Shown here: one piece after another, positions 1-11,461 of the stretch
Position numbering within the stretch: position 1 is the first letter of the stretch
Layout: each line of letters starts with the position of its first letter
Notes under the pieces: model-generated
Told to the model about the DNA's origin: nothing
What the model saw: only the letters and a program-made list of their open reading frames with translations
The model's database searches: none
NCBI GenBank assembly: GCA_003427395.1
Contig: BFEA01000811.1
Location: 105,763 to 149,499, forward strand
DNA length: 43,737 nucleotides
Source of the DNA: Chara braunii
Taxonomy: Eukaryota; Streptophyta; Charophyceae; Charales; Characeae
Direction of reading: 5' to 3'
Made by a program: the position numbers and the translations under genes

Positions 1-17
1 GTTTGTTTGTTTGTTTG
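1..17. repeat. (GTTT)n microsatellite at window edge
   Basis: Four perfect GTTT units open the window. It probably continues to the left. Confidence 0.9.
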
Positions 18-193
18 AAAAACACCCCTTTCAATGTTAGTGCTGCTGATAAGAGCAGACAGCACTACCACCGGAGGAGAGGCTCCATCTATTGGTGGGG
101 AGCATCACCTGCTGGAAATCGGGTCCAGCGTCCCATTACACATGAAAGGAATGATTTGGAATATCCTGGCTGTGTGCGACTGGCCGTGGTTCC

Positions 194-328
194 TGCCAGC
201 ATTGATTGCCCTGCAAAATCAGGGGATTGACTGAGCAGGCTTATGTGCAAAACCAGAAGCACCTATGAGTTGTCTGCCAGCATTGATTGCCCTGCTGAGT
301 AGGGGATTAACTGAGCAGACCCGTGTGG
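194..328. repeat. 81-bp imperfect tandem duplication
   Basis: TGCCAGCATTGATTGCCCTG begins at 194 and again at 275. Both copies continue with a similar AGGGGATTRACTGAGCAG segment. No coding content was recognised between 18 and 559; the small open frames here resemble no family I know. Confidence 0.75.
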
Positions 329-559
329 GTTTGGAAAACTGATGTTGCCTTTGTATCTCTTCACCCTCAGAAGGGAGGGCGCCAGATTGGACATTTAAGG
401 ACTGGTACTGTCACCAGCTGCCTGCCCCAACACCCGCCTGCTTACTGCCAATGCCGGCTGTTCCCGTGGATATACTTGCTCCCCCTCCCGCCTGCCGACT
501 GTCAGACCACAATAATTGTGATGTGGCGGTGCATCTTTTTTACAACTTGAATGTTCTGT

Positions 560-662
560 CTTCTTCCCCCGAGTACAACGTAGGGTCATTATAGCTGAAT
601 TTAGTCTGAGTGACAGCCCAGATACAGCTATAATGATCGTACGTTGTATTCAGGGGAAGAAG
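560..662. repeat. Foldback (38-bp imperfect inverted repeat, MITE-like)
   Basis: The left arm 560-597 and the right arm 625-662 are reverse complements at 34 of 38 positions, with a 27-bp loop at 598-624. The ends read CTTCTTCCCC on one side and GGGGAAGAAG on the other. It could be a tiny foldback transposon or a small-RNA-type hairpin. I see no obvious target-site duplication. Confidence 0.75.
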
Positions 663-1333
663 GTAGAGGGAGATTCATTCTCATTTAGCACATTGTGCCG
701 TTTGCCCGATCTTTGTGCCTTGCTGCTTCCTTCTGCTAGGAATCCCCACCTCCGTACCACTGCTACCCCACCATAGCCAGAGCTGGTGGTGGGAAGGGGT
801 CGGGGAAGTCCGAAGCAGGGCGCCAAGGGATGTCCTGTTGAATATCTGTCCATTCTTGAAAGCGAAGCTGGTAGTTCCTGCCATTTTGTCCCACCATTCC
901 CCCCCCTCCCTCTCCTTCCCCTTCCCCTTCCCATCGAATATTTGCAATGGGCTTCCCCTGGGTCCCCCCCAGCCAATACTTGCTAAATTGTTGGATGTGA
1001 TTTAGAAGGTAAGGGTGACAGAAGGAGAGAGCGTTGGGCACCAGCCTTTTGCCCACGATCGGAATTGGAAAGGGAGAGACAGAGGTTGAGAGAGAAAGGA
1101 GAGTCGAGGAATTGGAACAAGGGAGAGAGAGCAAGGCTTGGCGAGAGAATAGACCAATCAGGCAGCTGGCAGCGAGCAGCAAAGAGATAGAGCGGCGGAG
1201 GACGAACAGAGATCGAGCAGCGGAATCAGGTCCTTGTCTCTCCCGCCCGACTTATCAATCCCGCCCCTCTCCCCGTGGGTACGCCCCTCCAGCCATCCTA
1301 GCTCAAGATAAGGAGAACAAAGAACTACCCAGA

Positions 1334-1370
<37 letters not shown>

Positions 1371-1848
1371 CACGCAAAAGACACACACACAACCATAACA
1401 GCAAACTAAGACACACACAAAATAGAAAAATGTTGGGGAAGAGTGGTATAATGATGAAAAAAGGAAGAAATGGCAAATCTCTCCTCTACTATAGGGGGGC
1501 GATGAGGCACGGCCCTGGTCGATTTGGAAGGTGGGCAAGGATAGGGTGGGCAGAAGGGAAGGAAGAGCTGTCCGTCATACCAAGAACGGATAACACTGAA
1601 AAGGGGGAGGAACACGAAATGGAAAAACGGATCTGCCCAGGGGGAGATGAGAAAAAGAAGGGAGGGGTGGAGAAGAGAATGGCCATAGAAATGAAGGAGG
1701 CGGGGTAGGTACTTACGGAAGAGGAAACACAAGAACAGAGGACAAAGGAGAAGGAACAAAGGATAAAGGAGAACGAACAGGGAAAGAAGGACGTAACAAA
1801 AGGGACAAAAAAACCCCGCCCCTCCTGGTAAGTAAGGTCAAGAACACA
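663..1848. other. Non-genic, purine/pyrimidine-biased DNA with (AT)n
   Basis: No recognisable gene. Notable are a C/T-rich run around 897-930, long GA-rich stretches (1040-1210 and 1600-1850) and an uninterrupted (AT)n microsatellite at 1337-1369 followed by CA-rich sequence. Open frames here are low-complexity products of the base bias. Confidence 0.6.
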
Positions 1849-2188
1849 ATGATGGAAAAGACCTTATGTGTCCAAAGGAACAGGGAGGCGGGGCAGGCCA
1901 GTGAGATGCGGATACCATTGTGGAATCTTCTCCCGGCTCGTGCTTATTTTCTCACCCTTTTCATGCAACCTGCAGAGAAATGCGTGATGGACCACGGGGG
2001 AAGAAGATTGATGGTCGGGGCCTACCCACAGGATAAACTGGAAGAGAGGGAAGGTGTGTACATGAAACACGGGAGCGATTGGTTTTCCATGACGATGCGG
2101 CTTACATGTCAACAAACGAGAAGATGAAATGGATATGTAAGCAAATTGAAAGAATGAAAGGGAGCACGGAAGCGGTGCAAAAATTTTC

Positions 2189-4461
2189 TTGATACAACCC
2201 ATCTCCTCCACAATGTACAGAGTACTCAGTATGTTTGAAGAAGATAAGAAGTGCATGGATGCATGGAGGAGACTGAGATGTGGAAGATCAGAAGTCGGGA
2301 TTTACCTTTTGCCCCCCCAAAAAATGTCCCCGGAGGAGAAGAGAGAACAGATGATGCGTGAACACTTCTGGGTGGAGCTAAGGCATATCCCAGCAGAGGT
2401 GCAAGCCACCTTCATACACGAGTTGGGGCAACAATATAACATAGTGGACTTTATTGAACCCCTTCCGACATATGTGGCAAAACGCGACGACTATGTAATG
2501 CTTGCACTGGATCTCCCAGCCGGCCAGCCGTTCTCACTGGACGATATCATCCCATACAAGGTGGGGGGCAAGTTCTATCAGATCCACACAGCCCATAAGC
2601 TGAGGCCATGGTGCTTCAAATGTCGTGCCTATGGACACCTGTGGTCAGACATTGCCTGCTCCCACCATCCGCTTAGACGGGATCGCATAATTGGTCGATT
2701 GCAAAGAGATCCGCTTGTAGCCCACAAGTGGCGCACAGTGGACCCGGGGCATGAGGGCTGTTTTTTTTAAGAATACAGCGAGGCAGAAGATGGACCAAGC
2801 ACCACATCCGGGTGGGCATGGGAAGGTCAAGGGGAACCAAAGTGGGAGACACGCCCCCCGGACACGTGGACCCCACCCCAACGCCCAGATGATAAAACGT
2901 TAATCCAAAAAAGGAAAAGGGACAAAGAAACAGAGAAGAGGGAGGGGGGAGAGACCTCGAAGAAAGAAAAAAAACAAGGAAAAAACCCGGCCAAAGACGA
3001 AAGATGGGAGATAGTACAGAAAAGACAACAAAGGAAGCGGGCGGAAGGGGCGACACGTCAAAAAGGTGGGGGGGGCCAGGGAGATAAAGGTAAGGGCAAA
3101 GGGGGAGTGATGAGATCGAATGGACAGAAGAACCAAAACGGGGAAGGAGAATGGAAAAACAGATTTGCAGCACTCCAAGAAACAGAGGGGGGATCGGAAA
3201 GTGGAGGGAGCCAGATTGATAGCCTTGCCCCGCCAAGCGATATTTTCAAAGACGCCTTAGGACCATCCCCAATGGATGTCGAGACGGACGAAAGGAAGGA
3301 CGGGGAAAGAGAAGGGTTTCAGGATACCCCTCCCCTCGAGGATGTGGTGATGCAAGAGGCAGAAGGAGCAGAGGGCGCAGAGGGACAAAACTCACTACAA
3401 GATAGGATGAGGCGGGTGGCTGAATGGTTATTGCAATGCTTGCAGCACAAATATGCAAACCTCCCGGAGGAATTTTGGGATGACACATACAGAAGCCTGA
3501 TCCCCCTGTTGGAAAATAGTGGGAGCCTCAGAACAACATTAAAAATAGTGGGAGCCTCATAACAACATTAGAAAAATCGCTCCCACTGGAGGTGCAATGG
3601 GAGGAAGTTGCTCAGAAAATGTTGGGAATTGTACACGCAAGATTCTCCCCCCCGCAACAAACTAAACACAAACGAGAGGAACAAGAAGGAAAACCGGAAG
3701 GGTGTGAGCTGCAGGTGCTGGTGAACGATGGGAAGGAGGGGAGGGATGGGAGGGATGCTACAAAAGAGCGGGAACAGGATAAAACCACAGGAGATGATGG
3801 AAAGCAAGAAATGGAAAAGGAGCACCCGAAAAAGAAAGACAGCCAGCCAGAACACGCAGAAAAGGAGGACGACCTGATACTAGAAGGAGCACAACCCCCT
3901 CCGCAACCCCCTCCCCCTCCCCTCCCCATTGACCCCCCGGAGGAAACGCTGGCATTGGTCAGCAAACACCAAAAAATCAGACACTTTTTGCGAGGGGGTC
4001 AAGGGACCAGCAGCCTTTCTAAACCAGCGGTCATGGTAATCCCAGTCCGGAAAAAAGAGGGGAGATGGGAGGTGGGGCTATCTGGAGCCCTTGGGGCCCT
4101 GCATGGGGAGATAACGCTGAGAGGATGGTCCCCTCAGTTTCCCCTGTGGTCCCAATCAGGGATGGATAGCTTTACGAAGGAAGCACGATCCTTTATTGGA
4201 ACAACCTACCAGCCGGGAGCGATCGCCACTAGGAGAGAGGCGTATGGTGAACAATCCTTGGCGGATAACTATGTTTATGTCCGGTTTGACCCCAACAAGG
4301 AAGCAGGCCTGCGCTGGTTTACGGAAACAGCCCTCCTAGAATTACAGCTCCCAAAAATCAAAGCGAGTCAAACATGGACAGAACAAGATGTTAGGACCGC
4401 CCTGACAAAAATCCTCAAGGAAGGATATTTGCATCCGATAGGGGCCAAGAAAAATGATTGA
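2189..4461 (+). pseudogene. LINE ORF1 (RNA-binding, CCHC-like knuckle), broken
   Basis: The ORF1 product of such LINEs binds the element RNA. The first segment, 2189-2770, ends in a knuckle written CFKCRAYGHLWSDIAC (C-X2-C-X4-H-X6-C, two residues longer than the usual last spacing). An in-frame TAA at 2768-2770 follows a T8 run, and the frame then stays open to 3562 through a highly charged K/E/G-rich region. A 29-bp tandem duplication (3513-3540 repeated as 3541-3569) shifts the frame by exactly the amount needed to enter the last segment (up to 4461). That segment is charged, then proline-rich (about 3890-3930), then a folded-looking domain of about 150 residues (3960-4461) that I do not recognise. 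Coding-like sequence at 2106-2190 in another frame (MSTNEKMKWICKQIERMKG) may be the displaced N-terminus. Confidence 0.75.
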
Positions 4462-4542
4462 GATTTGGTTGAATGGGAGCGTCTCTAAAAAAAAAAAAAA
4501 AAAAAAAAGGGAGAAAGATGGGGACTAAAGAAATAAAGAGAA
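4462..4542 (+). other. ORF1-ORF2 spacer with A24 run
   Basis: A short spacer between the two LINE reading frames. It contains a run of about 23 A residues at 4487-4508, then a GA-rich segment leading to the proposed ORF2 start at 4543. Confidence 0.5.
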
Positions 4543-5520
4543 ATGGACACTATCAAAGCTCTGTACAATCTAGACAAAGAGTGGAGGAAGGGGAGAAGGG
4601 AGACCGACTTGGACATACGGTCCTTAAATGTGAATGGTCTAGCAACAACCTCACCACAAAAGAGACACGCCATATGAGACCAAATAAAGGGGGTGGGGGG
4701 GGAAGATTGGCCAGATGTTATTTGTATTCAAGAGACACACTTGATGAATACAGCTGACCATCACTACGCACATAAAATGATCTGGCCTCACCAAGCCTTC
4801 AGAGCATACGCCCCACGACCGGGGAGCGCGGGGGTTGCCATTTGGCTCCCTCCGAACTCAAGGGCGGTACCATTGGACTGGGAAGCGAATACTGAGGGAC
4901 GGAGATGGGTATCGATTCTAGTTATGCTGGAGCTGGAACTAGTGAGAATACTTTGTATTTATGGACCGAACGAAGTAGGGGAGAGGAAGGTTTTCTTCGA
5001 AGACATAAAAAACAAAATTTCGCAGTCCCCGCATAGGACACCCATAGTTATAGCTGGCGATTTTAACGCGACGCCCGATAGATGGCTGGACAGGTGGAGA
5101 GTACCATCCCCGTGCCCAACATACGTAGGGACGGATGGACAAATTGTGGCTGACCTTTGCTCCGCCCTAGATACTTACGACTCATTCCATAAATTGCACC
5201 CCACCAGACGCGCCTTCTCCTGCCTACGGAAAAATGGGCCTGAAAAAATCACCAGATCAAGAATTGATCTAATACTGATATCCACGGCAATAAAAGGCTC
5301 CCTACAGATTGATGAAATCTTTCCACACAACCCATACCCAGACCTGGACCACGCAATGTGTGTGGCAATCCTCTCTTTTCGTCAAAAAACGGACCAAGGG
5401 CCGGGATTTTACAAGTTAAACACCTCGATGCTGACACAAAATTCATTCCAATCCTTTGTCAAAGACGCGTGGCATTATTGGCAGTCTCACAAAAATGCAG
5501 TCCAAAACGACATTGTATAG
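4543..5520 (+). pseudogene. LINE ORF2, N-terminal APE-type endonuclease
   Basis: Start ATG 4543 is chosen because the frame runs directly into the first endonuclease motif, LNVNGL. Further motifs in order are IQETHL (catalytic Glu), YGPN, AGDFNATPD (catalytic Asp/Asn) and SRIDLIL, then LDHAM in place of the usual SDH, so the catalytic His region is changed in its Ser but keeps Asp-His. One in-frame TGA lies at about 4675, between LNVNGL and QETH. The frame stops at 5518-5520, though residues after that stop still read like the linker of such proteins. The domain nicks target DNA to prime reverse transcription in intact elements. Confidence 0.85.
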
Positions 5521-6847
5521 TTTAATAATGGCCTAGCCTTTTTGGCAAAAAAATGTTGTGAATACTCCAAAGGAGTAACTGCTCAGCAAAATAGAGAAGA
5601 GATAGATCTTCAAAACCATTTAAAAGATCTTAATCAACAGCAAGAGCAAACCCAATGAGCTATTAATGAGGATCTGTCTGCCGCCATACGCCAACCCGGA
5701 CTCGCCTTCTCGAACGAATGAAATATAGATGGAACGACACACGCATACGAGGAAAGTTTAGAAAACAAAAAACAAAAGGAACCATGGACACAATTTTTTT
5801 TGCAATGGCTAGACTTCGGGATGGGAGGACGACCATTGACGCCCTCGCAGACCCGACACAACCACAAGAGCAACCAGCCACCACCACACCTCAATGTGTT
5901 TACAAAGCCAGGAAATTCTACCACGAGTTTTTTTCATCACAATGTAAACACATCTAAGAAGACAAAAAAATGCAAGAAATTAATGAATTTCTGACCCCTC
6001 TGCAAAAACAAATCACAGCACAACAAAGGGCAACGCTGGAGATGCCACCTGCAAAAGAGGAGATATGGATGACATTGATCCAGATGGAAGAAGAGAAAAC
6101 CCCCGGAATAGACGGGTTACCCAAGGAATTATGGGAAACAATGTGGCCCTCCCTCTCACAGGACTTGATGAAATACTACCAAACGGTCTGGACAACTGGA
6201 CAAATGGGAGAATTCGTCGGCCAAGGGATACTGACCCTGCTTCATAAGAAAGGAGATAAAATGAATATTAGAAACTATCGGCCAATTACACTCCTGACCG
6301 TGGTGTACAAAATGCTGGCAAAGGCATTGGTGAATCGCATGACTCCGATAATGTCGGACATTATTCACCCAGCGCAAACTGACTTCATTAAAGGCAGAAA
6401 GATCCAAGACAACATTCTCCTCATTAATGAGGTCATTAAGCTATCTCGACAATCCAGACACAACGCTGCTATCATTTTTGTAGACTTTGAAAAAACATAT
6501 GATCATATAGTTTGGGTGTTCCTTGATCAATGCTTAGAGAAGCTTAATTTCGGTCCGTTTTTTGGACGTTGGGTAAAAATCCTCCATCAAAATGCTACGA
6601 CGCGGGTGCAGGTGAATGGCAGACTGGCCCCCCTATCCGCCTAGAGCGATCAGTTCGCCAGGGCGACCCGATCGCCCCCTTTCTGTTCGTAATAATCATG
6701 GAAGCATTGGCGGCGAACCTGCGTTCTCACAGGCAAATTAAGAAAATAAAGGTAACCTCTATCCCCGAGGAGGCAATCCCCATCTGCTCACTCTTTGCTG
6801 ATGATCTTACCCTGGTGGAAGCCTCATGGAGGAAATTCGTCGATTGA
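5521..6847 (+). pseudogene. LINE ORF2, reverse transcriptase core
   Basis: The linker (5521-5957) has stops near 5656 and 5716 and a TAA at 5955-5957. The RT proper starts near 5970. Motifs in order are TPGIDGLPKELW, LLHKKGDKMNIRNYRPITLL, FIKGRKIQDNILL and IIFVDFEKTYDHI (first catalytic Asp; the last part usually reads AFD). After a frameshift near 6630 come RLERSVRQGDPIAPFLF and the catalytic FADD at 6794-6805. A further frameshift at about 6830 leads to the thumb region. The order and wording are those of non-LTR retrotransposon RTs. Several lesions make it non-functional. Confidence 0.9.
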
Positions 6848-7659
6848 TGGATCAATTTTGTAATCTCTCAGACATGAAGGTTAACTGGGGAAATAAAACG
6901 GAAGGTTGGTGGATACACTACCAAGGGGCCCGACCACCAGAATCTCCGCGGATTAGATGGCTCCCGAAAGAAGCCCCAATCAGGGTGTTGGGTGTTAAAC
7001 TATCGGCAGAAGGGCAACCGCCCTCCAACGATGAATGGCTGCTGCAACCGGTCCTTGAAAAGCTGAACAGTTGGAAGGATAGCAAGACTTCGCTGATAGG
7101 ACGGACCTTGGTCATCAATAATGTAGCACTAGCCTCATTATGGTATAAAACAGCACTCTGGTCACTCAAGAAATCGGCCACGACCACCCTCCACCGACAT
7201 GTGGCGACATTCCTGTGGAGGGGGAACCATGAATGTCCTAACGTCATTAGCAGAGTGACCTGACACACAGTAATCCAACCAAAAACCAAAGGAGGGTTGG
7301 GGATCATAAACCCATCTAGCCAGATGATGGCCCTAGCCTTGCAGTGGATTAAACACTTACTCCTCAACCCACAGACCCCCTGGACAACACTGGGACTACA
7401 ACAGATGTCCAGACTAGCCCCGGTGGCCCCCCTGGACACAGACCTGACGTCTTGGCTAGAAGATCGATATTGGCCTGTTCCTAGATCATCACCTGACAGA
7501 GACGATGAACCCGATACGGACAGGCAAGCAGCCAGAAGGGACCTAAAAAATGATGCCTTTTGGACTTCCTTTATAAAAACATGGAGGAAACTCCCCCCGT
7601 GCCACCACTGCGCTGGGAGGAAGTATATAGACAACCCCTCTTCGGCAACTGGTGGATAA
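6826..7659 (+). pseudogene. LINE ORF2, RT thumb and connector
   Basis: One frame reads from MEEIRRLMDQFCNLSDMKVN, the usual segment after the FADD box, through LGVKLS, LEKLNSWKDSKTSLIGRTLV and TFLWRG. It hits a single TGA at 7261-7263 and continues with TKGGLGIINPS, a very common LINE segment. The second half (7297-7659) is the linker to the zinc-finger end. The frame is lost near 7600. Confidence 0.8.
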
Positions 7660-8903
7660 CAGACTCTAACAGTAGAGTGCTACGGTGCACGGATTCCCCC
7701 TGTAATGGATGGACCAAAAACGGTGTCCTAAGAGTAGGGCATATTTTCAGGAGCGGGGAGACTGGGTATCCGGATCTAAGTTACGCGAAAAACTGAGATA
7801 CTGTCACAATGTAGGGGAAACATTGGAGATAATCATCTTTGCTGTCCCCCTAGACTGGGTGCACATTCTCAAGAAGGGATCGACGCTGGAAGAAAGGGAC
7901 TGGGTGGACATAAAGGACCAAGAGGGGGTGGTGGGAAATGTAGTGGACACACGGTCATTACGAGAAGGGGGGGAGAAATATTAGTCAACCTTATCCATAG
8001 GGTCTCAGATGACCGGCTTATGAGAATGGAAGGAGACAAGGTACAATGGCATAAAAGATGATAATTATACAGAATCCGGGTCTTAAAAGAAAGAGATAGA
8101 TGGCTGGCATACAAACCAACCACCCCGATCTCACAGCTTGGTTTTGACCTGACAAACTGGACCTGGACACTAGCAAGGGTAGCGACAACTACACACACTG
8201 TCAGTCAAATCAGCTTATAGACTGTTGCGCCCCAAAATAACCTTGAAAGGCATAGTAGAGGATAGGTGGATGAGACACCTAAATGTGGGAAAAGAGGCCC
8301 TTCGCTCAATAAGATGGTTTAGACTAAGTAGGGCCTCCCCGACGAAAGTGGCGTCACTACAATGGCAAATTGAACACCGCTGCCTACCCACAAACGACTG
8401 GCTGATTGATAGAACAACCCTGGAACAACGAGGGCTAGCCTTGCCGTGATGCAAACTTTGCTCATCGACTTGTCCACCAAGATGTCGACCAGAAACAATC
8501 GAGCATATCTTCCTGCAATGTCCGGGGTCAATATGGCTATGAAGATGGTGGGACAGGGTTTGGAGACAGATGGGCACCACAACTACGTGGCCATGGGATT
8601 GGAAGGCAATACTGTGCGAAACATGGCACCCGGAACAGGCTACATCCTTCGAAGAAAACATGTTTAAAACTGGAAGGCAGACGATGCTCTGGGCACTATG
8701 GAGAAGACGTTGTGTTTATGGGCCACTGGAAACCTATTACAATTGACTCATCTATTTTTCAGCAAAACCTTTTTAATATGGGGAGAAAAAATGTGTTGTC
8801 ACTGTTGTGGGCATTATGGTATAAACGTTGTATGCATGTTTTCGAGAAAGTGAAAATAGAAGGGGAGGAACTCTCCGATCTCATCCAACAGTTTATACAA
8901 TAG
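7660..8903 (+). pseudogene. LINE ORF2, C-terminal zinc-finger (zf-RVT-like) region
   Basis: Heavily frameshifted. Around 8330-8550, in changing frames, it reads LPTNDWLIDRTTL, CKLCSS, ETIEHIFLQCPG and W-rich text, the typical C-X2-C...H...C pattern of the reverse-transcriptase zinc-binding domain. The end of the protein (8712-8903) reads LSLLWALWYKRCMHVFE and stops at TAG 8901-8903, matching the usual helical end of these proteins. Confidence 0.7.
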
Positions 8904-9174
8904 AAATTAGGGCTAGGGTGGTGTCTTCTACAACAGCTATTGCACTAGCTAAACTTCTAATTGCAGTAACTCCCCCAAAACTCATTTGTCCTCATGGCGG
9001 CATACACCCAATAAAAGTTGTTACAATAAAAAAAACTAATTTGCCCCAATGGCAGCACATACCCAAGAAAAGCTGTTACAATCATTATAATAAAATAAAA
9101 TGACCACTCAAAGAGACTGCACAAATTCTCGTGGACTGGCATAACTCCCATAATAAAGAACACCAAAAAATATG
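8904..9174 (+). other. LINE 3' UTR and tail
   Basis: Follows the ORF2 stop. Two imperfect copies of a segment of about 50 bp lie side by side (near 8979-9030 and 9035-9085), both containing AARCTGTTACAAT-type sequence. The A/T-rich tail is at 9085-9103. The remaining 70 bp to the gypsy LTR show nothing recognisable. Confidence 0.5.
9171..9174. repeat. Target-site duplication, left copy (TATG)
   Basis: TATG directly precedes the left LTR end (TGCAAG). The same TATG follows the right LTR at 17825-17828. A 5-bp reading (ATATG) is equally possible if the LTR end is set one base earlier. Confidence 0.6.
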
Positions 9175-10118
9175 TGCAAGGAAAACGAACAATAGCGAAC
9201 TTCGGAAAGCAAGCACCATCATATACATGAGACCAGATAGTCGTGACCTCAAACCAAAAGTAGAATTGCATCACGAGTCCTGCCGAATAAGAGCACAACA
9301 AAAGCTCATAAGTGACAATGTTCGAATAGTCTCATCATCAACAACAAAGAACCAATGTCAAAATCCTATATGGCGCTCTGCGCCCAGACTACAAATGGCA
9401 GATCCTATCTAGCCTATCTACAATGCCGCTGATGACATCAACAGCTCCCCGACGTATGAGCAGATCTCGGCCAATGCCGTTCGCCTCAAGCACCAGGTAT
9501 GTCTCCCGTATCATTCACAACCTCGATCTCCCACTCACAGATACCACGTGCACCCAAGGAGCACCATGCGCCCCATCCAACTTACAGCAGCGCAGCTCGA
9601 CTATGGCTGCCTGCTCCTTCCAGCTTTCCCGTGAGCACGTGAGCGCTGGCCAGCATTAGCGCAGCAGTGCTTGCGCAGCATGCAGCCAGTGCCCGAATGA
9701 CGAATGCGTGGGCAGGCCCTTTCCTCAATGGAAGTGGTCTGCCTGCCTTGCGTGTAGCCTGGCTGCGCTGGGCCCCTGCCCAGAAGCTTCCAGTAGGCCC
9801 AGATAGGATGAGCCCCAGTCCAAACGAATCAGGCCCTGGGCCTGTGGTGGTTGCCCGTGTTCAACTGCCTGCGGCCTGTGTCCGGTCCATATTGCGAATC
9901 TGGCCCAGGGCCTGCCTCGGTTACATTAAAAAAGAGGCAGCCTGCGCCTGGGCACTCTCAACCAACTGGCGCTGCGCAATTGCCTGACTTTTCCCAGTTG
10001 CATGGTGACTCCAAAATAGGCCTGTATGCCCTGGGTCGAGCCTGCCTTCACTTAGGGCGGCCGACTGTACAGAAAATGGGGCCCAGTAGTGCAGATCGAT
10101 ACTTCGCTAGTCCTCTGA
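9175..10118 (-). repeat. 3' LTR of gypsy element
   Basis: Homologous to 16947-17824 over its length, for example the shared CTGGCGCTCTGCGCCCAGAC-type segment near 9370 and 17130. The element-start end reads TC instead of TG (complement of 10117-10118), so it is mutated. It has extra sequence near 9650-9760 relative to the right copy. No clear polypurine tract is seen next to its inner edge. Confidence 0.8.
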
Positions 10119-10127
10119 GAAGTTCAT

Positions 10128-11461
10128 TCAATCTGGCGCTTTCCTTTCTGCAGCAACTTCTGCGGTCTGCATCAGTTCGTCCCGTGTGAACCATCTATCC
10201 TCCTTTGGATCAGTGTGATATCTGAACCAAACTCTGTACTGCAGCTTTGGGTTCGGAGGACGTCCCCTGCCTGTTGGTCTTGGGACAGGCATTTCCCTGT
10301 GGTCCACGATGTCGTCGATGTCGACCTCTCCGTCCATTGTTGGGGGCAACATTAAGCGACAAGAGGGAAACTAGTCAGTTTCCTTGAAAGGTGTAAGTTT
10401 GGAGGCGTGAAAAACAGGGTAGGTACGAAGGTGTCCAGGGATCCGAATGACATATGAGGGTCCGTCTGGTTCATTCCCAACTACATCCAGAACCTCCCAT
10501 GGCCCAAAGTACTGTGGCATGAGCTTACGGGAGATCCCGTGCTCCTGTCCCAGTTCAGAAGCCTTCACCAAGACTCTGTCTCCTACCTGGAATGTAGATG
10601 GGCGGCGGTGCTTGTTCTCAGATTCGATCATGGCCGCCTGTACTTTGTTCATGTGTTCTACCGCCTGCTGCATATGATCTCATATCTATAGGCAAATCCC
10701 AAAGTGCCTGGAGCAGCAGTGGGCTGGATCTCAGGTAGTAGAAAGTCTAGGGGCAGTCTAGATTTGAAAGTCAGTAGCAGACTGTTAGGGCTTACCCCAG
10801 TGGCGCTGTGCATAACGTTGTTGTACAGGCTGGCGATGACAGCAAGTTTCTCATCCCAATCCACTTGGTTAGGCTTAATGTAGTGCCTCAGCAAGTGTTG
10901 AACAACGGGCTTCATCTGTTCTGCTTGTCCATTTGCCTCCGAATGGTTTCCAGATGTCCTCTGCAGCTGCGTTCCTTGTTCGGCAGTTGCGGCCTTCCAT
11001 AGATCAGTGGTGAATCGGACATCCCTGTCGCTAATTATAGACTTTGGCAGGCCAAAGTCTCTAACCCAGTTTTCCTTAAATAGCCTGATAATATACTCGG
11101 TCTTTGCTGTTTATGACATACCTACTAATCTAGCATACTTACAAAATCTATCCACAATGACATAGACATAGCTCATTCCACTCTTGCTAGTGATCAATGT
11201 GTCCATGAAATCCATAAACAGGCTCTCACCGGGCCTTTCCGAAATCGGAAGGGGCTTAAGAAGTCCAAGAGGGGCCTGAGTACGTGGCTTGTGCCACTGA
11301 CAGACTTGATAAGTCTCCACGTACACCTTCGCATCCTTCAACATTGTGGGCCACCAGAACCGCTGCAGGAAGTTTGTCGCAGTCTTCCTATATCCAAAAT
11401 TACTTGTGACATCATGACATTCGCCTAAAAATAAAGTACGCAAAGACTCTCTCAAAGACAT
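10128..11461 (-). pseudogene. Gypsy integrase and C-terminal tail
   Basis: Reads from 11461 downward. The zinc-binding part is damaged: ECHD is kept, but a His is missing before FGYRKT and the first Cys of the C-X2-C pair is Tyr (YQVCQ). The core has FMDFMD (first Asp), a TAA stop near 11111, SDRDVRF (second Asp) and HSEANGQAEQ (catalytic Glu kept), then YNNVMHSATGVSPNSLL. A frameshift near 10680 leads to the C-terminal part VGDRVLVKASELG, FGPWEVLDVVG and VFHASKLTPF. A TAG after that is followed by a tail ending at 10128 that contains YRVWFRYH, resembling a degenerate chromodomain. Integrase inserts the cDNA in active elements. Confidence 0.85.

Larger units (their letters stand above)
2106..9105 (+). 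mobile_element. LINE (L1-type, APE endonuclease), decayed
   Basis: Two consecutive reading regions in the plus direction give the layout of a plant L1-type LINE. ORF1 has a CCHC-like knuckle. ORF2 has an apurinic-type endonuclease, a reverse transcriptase and a zinc-finger C-terminus. The 3' tail has A-rich short repeats (ATAATAAAATAAAATG near 9085-9103). The 5' limit is uncertain: coding-like sequence is visible from about 2106, and the GA-rich DNA upstream may be its 5' UTR. Many stops and frameshifts make it inactive. No RNase H domain was seen. Confidence 0.85.

Noticed and set aside
763-1759. Open frames on both strands in the GA/CT-rich region.
   Set aside because: Low-complexity composition; stop codons are rare in such tracts by chance, and no motif is present.
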